This document shows, piece by piece, positions 57,835 through 64,000 of a stretch of 64,000 nucleotides of DNA; the stretch's first letter is position 1; each line of letters starts with the position of its first letter. Position numbers and translations under genes: made by a program. Below the pieces are notes generated by a model. It did no database searches, was not told the DNA's origin, and saw only the letters and a list, made by a program, of their open reading frames with translations. Source of the stretch: an uncultured Methanomassiliicoccus sp. (GTDB taxonomy: Archaea; Thermoplasmatota; Thermoplasmata; Methanomassiliicoccales; Methanomassiliicoccaceae); assembly GCA_905202485.1 (NCBI GenBank), contig CAJKRY010000001.1, positions 248,001 to 312,000 on the forward strand. The letters run 5' to 3'.

Positions 57835-59793
57835 ATGTTTGAATTAATCCGTAGAGATGGGTTAGCAAGAACTGGAAAGCTAACTACACCTCATGGAGTC
57901 CTTGAAACTCCTGCATTATTACCTGTAGTCAATCCAAAACTCAGCACTGTACCCCCAAAAGAACTGTATAATATTTTTGGATTTAAGGCAATAATTACCA
58001 ATTCATATATCATAAGAAGTGACGAAAAACTGAAAGAAAGAGCTTTGAGCGAGGGTTTACACCAGATGCTGGACTATCCTGGTGTGATCATGACCGATTC
58101 TGGAACTTTCCAATCTCATATGTATGGGGAAGTTGAAGTTAAGAATGAGGATATTGTTAACTTTCAAAGAGATATCGGCTCGGATATTGGGACTGTGCTC
58201 GACATATTTACAGAGCCGGAATGGAGTGAAGACAAGACAGCTCATGCTGTGGATGTGACACTTGAACGTACAGAGGAAGCGGCAAAACTCAAAGGAGATA
58301 TGCTACTTGCTGGTGTAATTCAAGGTTCCGTCTATCAAAATTTAAGAGAAAACTGTGCAAAACGCATGGCACTTTTAGATGTTGACGTCCACCCCATTGG
58401 GGGCGTTGTTCCCCTTATGGAACAGTACCGCTTTTCCGATTTGGTAAATGTGATTATCTCATCAAAAAAAGGTTTGGATCCAAGCAGGCCGGTTCATCTG
58501 TTTGGGGCTGGCCACCCCATGGTGTTTGCATTGGCTGCACTCTTGGGATGCGATATGTTTGATTCTGCATCGTATGCAAAATTTGCCAGAACAGACCGTT
58601 TCATGTTTCCTGAGGGTACTGCAGGGTTGCAAGACATGAAGGGGCTGCATTGCAATTGTCCTGCCTGCAGCGGACACAGTTACGATGAAATCGTAAAAAT
58701 GAAACCTGCCGAAAGAACTGCACTCATAGCAAGGCACAATCTTTGGGCTTCGAAATGCGAGATTGAAAGAGTAAAAAGAGCAATACTGGAAGGCGATATC
58801 TGGGAATTAGCAGAGAGAAGATGCCGTGCACATCCGGCTCTGCTCAGTGCATTGAGAACTCTTGAAAAACATAGAGATTTCTTAGAGCAATATGAACCAC
58901 TGAGCAGAGACAATTCGTTACTGTATACGGGAATTGAAACACTTAACAGACCTGCATTTCTCCGCTATTCAAAAAGATTCTTTTCAAGATATGAGTACCC
59001 TAATTCAGAAGCTCTTGTGGTATTCGAAGACAGCACGGGTAAACCATACCACAGATACAGAGAAGGAGAGATTAACAAAATCTCAGAAAAATATGATGCC
59101 CATTTCATGGTTCATACCCCGTTTGGGCCTGTCCCAATTGAACTAGATGAAATTTACCCGATTGCGCAATCATTGTTTCCTGATCCAGAAGACATGGAAA
59201 CAAAGGAGCATTCCCGTACTCAGATGGAACACATGTCTCACAAACATCCCTATGCAATTACGATGATGTGGGATGAAAACAGTACAATGGAAGCATTAGA
59301 CATGATGTGCCAAGAGCTCCCCAAATTTGATCTTGATAAGGCTCGCGTAAAGGCTGTTTCAGATTATCAATTTGGAATTGGTGCTGGAAATGCATTTCTA
59401 GACGGTGAAGTTTCAATTATAAAATCAAAAAGCACTGGTAAGATTAGGAATGTACTGTTGAACGGCCGGCATATACTGTCAATGCGTGCTAACGATGGTT
59501 TCTTCACCCTCAGGCCTGAAGGAGCTCAGATCCTCATGAACACATTTCCCGCTCCAAAACTGAGAGTTGTTGTGAAAGATGATGCTGTACCCTTTAACAG
59601 AGAAGGAAAAAATGTATTCTGCTCATTTGTCGAAGAATGTGACAAAGACATCAAACTAATGGATGAAGTCATAGTGGTTGATTCTTCTGATAATATAGTA
59701 GCCATAGGCCGTGCGATGATGATCAGGGAAGAAATGCTGTCGTTCCAAACTGGAATAGCAGTCAAAGTAAGGGAAGGAATTAAGGAAGCTTGA
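57835..59793 (+). CDS. tgtA: Archaeosine tRNA-guanine transglycosylase, full length
   Basis: Exchanges guanine 15 of tRNA for preQ0 on the way to archaeosine. A 652-residue protein. The catalytic barrel starts FELIRRDGLARTGKLTTPHG, with nucleophile Asp region MTDSGTFQSHMYGEVEV and zinc site LHCNCPACSGHS. The C-terminal domains follow, ending in a PUA domain (VKDDAVPFNREGKNVF...VVDSSDNIVAIGRAMM). The ATG matches the family start; a TTG lies five codons upstream. Followed by convergent pcc1. Confidence 0.96.
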   Translation: MFELIRRDGLARTGKLTTPHGVLETPALLPVVNPKLSTVPPKELYNIFGFKAIITNSYIIRSDEKLKERALSEGLHQMLDYPGVIMTDSGTFQSHMYGEVEVKNEDIVNFQRDIGSDIGTVLDIFTEPEWSEDKTAHAVDVTLERTEEAAKLKGDMLLAGVIQGSVYQNLRENCAKRMALLDVDVHPIGGVVPLMEQYRFSDLVNVIISSKKGLDPSRPVHLFGAGHPMVFALAALLGCDMFDSASYAKFARTDRFMFPEGTAGLQDMKGLHCNCPACSGHSYDEIVKMKPAERTALIARHNLWASKCEIERVKRAILEGDIWELAERRCRAHPALLSALRTLEKHRDFLEQYEPLSRDNSLLYTGIETLNRPAFLRYSKRFFSRYEYPNSEALVVFEDSTGKPYHRYREGEINKISEKYDAHFMVHTPFGPVPIELDEIYPIAQSLFPDPEDMETKEHSRTQMEHMSHKHPYAITMMWDENSTMEALDMMCQELPKFDLDKARVKAVSDYQFGIGAGNAFLDGEVSIIKSKSTGKIRNVLLNGRHILSMRANDGFFTLRPEGAQILMNTFPAPKLRVVVKDDAVPFNREGKNVFCSFVEECDKDIKLMDEVIVVDSSDNIVAIGRAMMIREEMLSFQTGIAVKVREGIKEA

Positions 59794-59811
59794 TTGCCAA
59801 TTTTTGACAAT

Positions 59812-60045
59812 TCATTCTCCACTGGCTGCATCAAATGTCATTTCTGCAATTTTGATGCATGCCAATAGATCTTCCATTGTATGCAGCATCTGCATGGATG
59901 TGTCAGAAGATGAAGTAATGATTATTTTATTACCTTCGGCGTGTGCGTTAACATAATTGAAGTTATCAGGAGATATTGACTCTAGAACCACATTTGCTTC
60001 CTCATCGGAGGGATATTTCAGTTCCAGCTTACAACTCATAGCCAT
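59812..60045 (-). CDS. pcc1: KEOPS complex subunit Pcc1
   Basis: A 77-residue protein of the complex that makes t6A37 in tRNA; Pcc1 dimers bridge two Kae1 units. LELKYPSDEEANVVLESISP and the C-terminal helix MLHTMEDLLACIKIAEMTFD are characteristic. Two Met codons at the start make the exact end uncertain by two residues. It sits among tRNA genes (pth2, tgtA, cca). No other KEOPS subunit is in the window. Confidence 0.9.
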   Translation of the reverse strand: MAMSCKLELKYPSDEEANVVLESISPDNFNYVNAHAEGNKIIITSSSDTSMQMLHTMEDLLACIKIAEMTFDAASGE

Positions 60046-60118
60046 AAATCTTGAATGATTTAATACAGAATAAAGCTTCTGATGATTGCTTCTTAAAAAA
60101 ATAGTTAGGAAGTGGTTT

Positions 60119-60126
60119 AAAAAAAA
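60119..60126 (-). terminator. T8 terminator after the surface protein gene
   Basis: Eight A on the plus strand give a T8 run 14 bases after the stop codon of the surface protein on the minus strand. Confidence 0.45.
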
Positions 60127-60139
60127 TATTTATTGTTAA

Positions 60140-61350
60140 TTAAATTTTATTTTTGTAAAGCAGATACACCAGTATTGCTACGATAATGCTGATTATTGCA
60201 ATAGCCGTGTAAAACCAATTTGGTTGGTTGCTTCCTACATTATCTTTTTCATCAACAATTGCTGCCGTTTTCTCCCATTCTGCAACTAATTCAAGATCAC
60301 TTGTTACTGCAGAAGTAAAATCGTACTCTGCATCATTCAGACTCCAGTACGTAAAAATATACCCATCTTTTGTAGGTGGAACCGGCATCTTAATGAGTTT
60401 TCCAGATTCGACTTTGACTGATGAATGTTGTTCATCATCTACTAAAAATAACACTGTATACTCAGGTATTTTTTCCCATACTGCAACAAAATGTATTGAT
60501 TTTGAAGGCATCCTAAAACTGGTTCCATGTTGATATACCATATCATTATAAGACCAGCCAGCAAATGTAAAACCATCCTTCACAAGACTTCCTGCCCCAG
60601 GAAGCTTAAACATGTCTCCAGATTCAAAATAAGAGGTTGTCGGAGCGGTTCCATCAGTAGCACCGTTACCGTCATAGCGGACTTGATAATCGATAGAATA
60701 AGTATACCATTTAGCATATAGTGTAAAATCTTCAATGACTGGATCATTTGATGAATAAGGAATTTTAAATTCTTTATCCAAATACCATCCAATAAATGTG
60801 CTACTAGGTCGTTTCGGATCGTCCGGAAGCGTCAGAATATAATTGTAATTGATTTGTATTGGAGCAATTTCTGTACCACCAAACGTCTCGAATGAGACTG
60901 TTAAGGCATATGGATTCCAAATTGCATAAAGATCTACGTGTTTTGAAACTGCACTATACAACTTGTCTGTGCCATAAATAAAAGGACTGCCTTTAGGATT
61001 TTCACACCATCCAAGAAAATTAAAATCATTAGATAGTAACCCAAGCTTAATTGGTGATTCTGGATAAATAAAACTTAGATCGTATGATTTATCTACAGTT
61101 TTATCTAGCCCATTATTGGAATGGTATGTTACAATAAGCGTCGGCTCATCGATCTCATCTGATAAATAAGAAATATCATATGAAGAACTGGTCAATTCAC
61201 AATCTAGATTATTTTGTAAATCTTCAAATTTGATACCCCCCCCCCAGGAAGGTGTGGGTCGGGACATACGGCAGTTAAACAAAGAGCCAGCAACAAAAAT
61301 GCAGAGATAGATATCAATGTATGTTTTTTGAGGATATTATCATACTCCAT
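60140..61350 (-). CDS. Listeria-Bacteroides repeat surface protein, signal peptide out of frame across a G10 tract
   Basis: The coding body (about 365 residues) contains at least three repeats: FETFGGTEIAPI...FIGWYLDKEF, YDGNGATDGTAP...FTFAGWSYND, and LFLVDDEQHSS...FTYWSLNDAEY. It ends in a membrane anchor (FYTAIAIISIIVAILVYLLY). Upstream, ATG at 61350 opens a 35-residue frame with a signal peptide (HTLISISAFLLLALCLTAVC). That frame meets a run of ten G and leaves the body frame; 8 or 11 G would join them. It could be a phase-variable gene in the off state, a recent frameshift, or a sequencing error. Similar proteins are abundant in gut Methanomassiliicoccales. Confidence 0.75.
61236..61245. 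repeat. Homopolymer C10/G10 inside the surface protein gene
   Basis: Ten consecutive C on the plus strand (G on the coding strand), directly after the signal-peptide segment. In an AT-rich region such a run is unlikely by chance and is prone to slippage. Confidence 0.85.
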
Positions 61351-61541
61351 GCGTATATATTACTACAAATTATCTGAAATAAAAATAGTACATTGAGTAT
61401 TTAAAAATGAGTCTTGGATACTACCGTATGGTGGTCTAATGAGTCCTTGTTTCTAATCGCTTTAAACTCAGATGAATACTTAATTACCGCTCTTCGAACA
61501 AAAAATGATGATATAAGCGACGGTACACAATTATAACATCT

Positions 61542-61603
61542 GGAAGCGGGGCCCGACTTTTCCTCCTAAGCGACAGTTCTAAGAATCCCCACTGCCCCGC
61601 TCC
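61542..61603. ncRNA. GC-rich hairpin between divergent genes, candidate small RNA
   Basis: GGAAGCGGGGC (61542-61552) pairs with GCCCCGCTCC (61594-61603) in ten pairs with one bulged A. The enclosed 41 bases include a smaller CAGT/ACTG pairing. The GC content stands out from the AT-rich surroundings. TATA-like elements exist on both sides (GATATAAG upstream on the plus strand, TTTTATC on the minus strand), so the strand is open. The surrounding bases 61351-61541 hold the likely promoter of the surface protein (TTTTTAAATA on the minus strand) and no gene. Confidence 0.4.
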
Positions 61604-61647
61604 GGATTCATAGCAAAGATTTTGAGATAAAACGAGATTTCGATCTG

Positions 61648-62976
61648 ATGTCTTTAGAAACGTCCATATTGAGTAAAATATCACCCTCTGCAGGCGACAT
61701 TGAGCATATAGAAGCATGTGCTCAACGAGTTCTTGAGGAGATTAAAGATGATGATCTTGTAAAGGAATATGGCGCAGAAGTCATGCTAGTAGGGTCTGTT
61801 GCTAAAGGTACATTTCTAAGGGATCCAGATATAGATTTATTTATTCTTTTTCCTGCCTCAACGGATAGAAAACAATTGCAGAATATTGGATTACAAATCG
61901 GCAAAAAACACTTAACATCTTATGAAGAAAGATATGCTGAGCATCCATACACACACGGGGTCCGAAACGGATATGAGATGGATATTGTACCATGTTACAA
62001 ACTAGAATCAACTGAAGACCTAAAATGTGCAGTTGATAGAACTCCATTCCATACTAAATACATAAAAACAAACATGGATGCTGAGATGAAAAATCAGGTC
62101 AGACTGCTTAAACAATTCACAAAAGGCATCGGCGTATATGGGGCTGAATCCAAAACAGAAGGAATGTCTGGATACTTAATTGAATTGCTGATAATACATT
62201 ATGGTAATTTTAAGGGAGTAATTGAAGCGGCATCAGGATGGAAGCTGGGTCAGATCATATTTCCTAAAAACAAAAGAAAATTCGAAGGAGATGCTTTGAT
62301 TGTTCATGATCCAGTTGATTTCAATCGCAATGTAGCCTCCGCCGTATCCATCCAATCATTTTCTAGATTTGTGTACGCTGCTAAGGAATATTTGAAAAAT
62401 CCATCAGAGTTATTTTTCTTTCCAAATCCACGAAGCACATATTCGTTGGAAAGTATCCAAAGCTTTGTCTCAGAAAGGAATACTGGAATAATTGTAATTG
62501 AACTAGATAGACCCAAGCTGATTGATGATAATTTATATCCCCAGATTAGGAAAACTTTGGAAGGGATTGTTTCCACATTACAAAAGGAGAATGTTTCGAT
62601 AATTGATTCAGCATACGATGTGGAGGAAAGATCGGTAAAGTTTGCTGTAGAAGTTGAATCGCTCAAGTTATCGCTGATAAAACCACATTACGGTCCTCCA
62701 GTTTGGAGCGAGAATGCCCCTTCGTTCATAGAAAAATGGAAGTCAAATAAATTTGAACCATATGTGGAAGATGGGTTGTGGAAAGTTATTATCTGCCGTG
62801 ATTATACAAGCATTACATCATACCTTAATAAAAATCTAAAATCATCAGCACTGGGAAAAGACTTTAGAGACCTGAAAGGTATGAAAATTGCAGAAAACGA
62901 AGAATCAATATGCAAAGAAAATATAGCGATTTTGTCAAAAATGATTGATAAAAGGATGAATTGGGAAGTGGTTTAG
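61648..62976 (+). CDS. cca: CCA-adding tRNA nucleotidyltransferase, archaeal class I
   Basis: Adds or repairs the 3' CCA of tRNA. A 442-residue protein. The nucleotidyltransferase core is VGSVAKGTFLRDPDIDLFIL with the metal-binding Asp pair, and NGYEMDIVPCY gives the third Asp. Central and tail domains follow (GYLIELLIIHYGNFKGVIEA...). The gene ends with TAG. At the 3' end it overlaps the convergent membrane-protein gene by four bases. Confidence 0.95.
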   Translation: MSLETSILSKISPSAGDIEHIEACAQRVLEEIKDDDLVKEYGAEVMLVGSVAKGTFLRDPDIDLFILFPASTDRKQLQNIGLQIGKKHLTSYEERYAEHPYTHGVRNGYEMDIVPCYKLESTEDLKCAVDRTPFHTKYIKTNMDAEMKNQVRLLKQFTKGIGVYGAESKTEGMSGYLIELLIIHYGNFKGVIEAASGWKLGQIIFPKNKRKFEGDALIVHDPVDFNRNVASAVSIQSFSRFVYAAKEYLKNPSELFFFPNPRSTYSLESIQSFVSERNTGIIVIELDRPKLIDDNLYPQIRKTLEGIVSTLQKENVSIIDSAYDVEERSVKFAVEVESLKLSLIKPHYGPPVWSENAPSFIEKWKSNKFEPYVEDGLWKVIICRDYTSITSYLNKNLKSSALGKDFRDLKGMKIAENEESICKENIAILSKMIDKRMNWEVV

Positions 62977-63329
62977 ATAAACGGTTCGTTTATCAGTAAA
63001 ATCCACACACCAAGTGCTAATAAAGCATACAGCAGGATGTTACCAACCAGACTCATTTTTTCAACCTCTTCCTTTTTAAGTCCAGCCAGTCTATATGCTC
63101 TGGTCATCACTATTGCACCAACAATCCATCCAATGAAACCATAAGCATTATTTCCTAATCCTCTGCCGATCAATGCAGAAATTATACCAAAAACAATAGC
63201 GATAACTGCAGCTATTGCCAGAAGCTTAGTGCTCAGAATATCCTTTTTAAGGAATGCCTTTTCATCAAATTCTGGAGGTACCCAGACATATTCTTCTTCC
63301 AGCTCTTTCTTTTTTCTTTTCTGAGCCAT
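62973..63329 (-). CDS. Small membrane protein of unknown function
   Basis: A 118-residue protein starting MAQKRKKKELEEEYVWVPPE. The charged N-terminal 40 residues precede three hydrophobic segments: LLAIAAVIAIVFGIISALIG, AYGFIGWIVGAIVMTRAYRL and ILLYALLALGVWILLI. No family was recognised. An open frame extends 17 codons upstream, but the chosen ATG gives a typical charged start. Confidence 0.75.
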   Translation of the reverse strand: MAQKRKKKELEEEYVWVPPEFDEKAFLKKDILSTKLLAIAAVIAIVFGIISALIGRGLGNNAYGFIGWIVGAIVMTRAYRLAGLKKEEVEKMSLVGNILLYALLALGVWILLINEPFI

Positions 63330-63419
63330 GCAATTCAGATATCGTATGCATATTATAAACTTTCTCTCAGATTCAAACAAAATATAAGCTTAAAGTCAAA
63401 AAATGATGGCTCGGATGGT

Positions 63420-64000
63420 TCATTGATAGGTTTCGTTGCTGTATGCAGCCAAATCCTTAGCTTTTCTAAAACTAGCTTCCAAAATATCCAGACAACCTTG
63501 GATTGTTTCATACTTCCATCCAAAATGATTGGCAAATTTTTTAGAATTGGCTTCACACTCAGATTGATTTTCTAACCCTAAATGGACATAAAGACATCTG
63601 TTATATCCATCAAAATATTGCTTCACAAACCACTCTGGACCAACATCTGCAATTGATTCTGTATCTACTTCAGAAGTAAACTTATCATAATATCTTTCGA
63701 GTATGTTATTTCTTGAAAGATAGGGTGTAGCATAATACGTGCCAGCACATTTGCGGCGTTCGGTAATATAAATTGCAGGAGTCAGCAAAGCAGATATGCA
63801 ATCATCAGTTTCAATCATTGCTGTAGGCACTTTTAATTCAGATGTTACCCCTTTTAATGATCTGCACCAAGCATAACCTAAGAACACTGAGTCTACTTTA
63901 CCATACAAATTGTTTACGTGAGCTTTGACTTCCTCCTTCAGCTCATCTGGCTTTTCATGTAACTTATACGGAAGATACTCTAAGAAAACCACATCGAGAT
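63420..64000 (-). CDS. DUF1638-like protein, 5' end outside the window
   Basis: At least 193 residues, continuing beyond the right edge: the frame stays open through LDVVFLEYLPYKLHEKPDEL, so the true start is missing. DUF1638 marks are VFLGYAWCRSLKGV and VPTAMIETDDCISALL, followed by a region with PEWFVKQYFDGYNRC. Members occur in methanogens and anaerobes, often near corrinoid methyltransferase genes; their function is unknown. The family call is by motif memory. Confidence 0.7.
   Translation of the reverse strand, partial: LDVVFLEYLPYKLHEKPDELKEEVKAHVNNLYGKVDSVFLGYAWCRSLKGVTSELKVPTAMIETDDCISALLTPAIYITERRKCAGTYYATPYLSRNNILERYYDKFTSEVDTESIADVGPEWFVKQYFDGYNRCLYVHLGLENQSECEANSKKFANHFGWKYETIQGCLDILEASFRKAKDLAAYSNETYQ

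Noticed and set aside
61240..61282. TTG start for the surface protein giving MFNCRMSRPTPSWGGG
   Set aside because: This frame lacks a signal peptide, whereas the ATG at 61350 in the other frame encodes one directly upstream of the G10 tract.
61550..61590. RNase P RNA
   Set aside because: The minus strand contains GGAGGAAAAGTCGGGC, close to the conserved GAGGAAAGTC core, but nothing resembling the rest of RNase P RNA follows; downstream is plain AT-rich sequence.
61484..61717. Minus-strand frame of 77 codons with basic composition
   Set aside because: It overlaps the start of cca and the GC-rich hairpin and has no protein-family resemblance.

Overview
The window looks like a chromosomal segment of an archaeon, most probably a Methanomassiliicoccales methanogen (class Thermoplasmata) of the gut type. 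The archaeal assignment is firm. It rests on topoisomerase VI, pelota, diphthine synthase, Trm5, full-length archaeosine TgtA, the KEOPS subunit Pcc1, archaeal CCA-transferase, EF-1A/EF-2, TATA-box promoters, and the archaeal start of the shikimate pathway (ADTH synthase, dehydroquinate synthase II, GHMP-type shikimate kinase). The order-level assignment is inference. It rests on a 23S rRNA gene standing alone (no 16S or 5S here), Listeria-Bacteroides repeat surface proteins, the aspartate-semialdehyde sulfurtransferase homocysteine route, and sparse use of TAG as stop (seen for dphB, hisC and cca).

Layout. 0-4 kb: a small ribbon-helix-helix regulator, two small cysteine-containing or unknown proteins, and a metal/cobalamin-type ABC importer. 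4-18 kb: housekeeping genes (panD, hisS, DRG GTPase, top6BA, a divergent FtsZ-family protein, dphB, trm5, a Dcd/dUTPase relative, ilvE, pelA). 18-23 kb: an AbrB-PhoU regulator divergent from pstSCAB-phoU; the PstS appears to be circularly permuted. 23.5-34.4 kb: a tightly overlapping operon from ADTH synthase through chorismate to TyrA, then asd and the homocysteine genes. 34.4-43 kb: a secreted ComEC-like metallo-hydrolase, a his operon lacking hisD, and pheA. 43-48 kb: a nucleoside phosphorylase, the 23S rRNA gene with its processing stem, tRNA-Ala, and a stretch of strong hairpins that may be an unrecognised RNA. 48-57 kb: two PH-like membrane proteins, ilvD and the str operon (rps12-rps7-fusA-tuf-rps10). 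57-64 kb: tRNA-related genes (pth2, tgtA, pcc1, cca), a surface protein whose signal peptide is separated from its body by a G10 tract, and a DUF1638-like gene cut by the window edge.

How the parts fit. Aspartate semialdehyde, made by Asd, is needed both by ADTH synthase at the head of the aromatic operon and by the sulfurtransferase genes directly downstream of asd. The locus therefore joins two branches that draw on one intermediate. DphB would modify the diphthamide His of the EF-2 encoded 40 kb away, and pelota works with the EF-1A encoded in the str operon. Many genes overlap by 1-20 bases, so translational coupling is likely.

The observations most worth checking are the circularly permuted PstS, the G10 tract of the surface protein, the hairpin-rich region after tRNA-Ala, and a set of palindromes or repeats at specific promoters (aro, his, ilvD, pst, and a small RHH gene).
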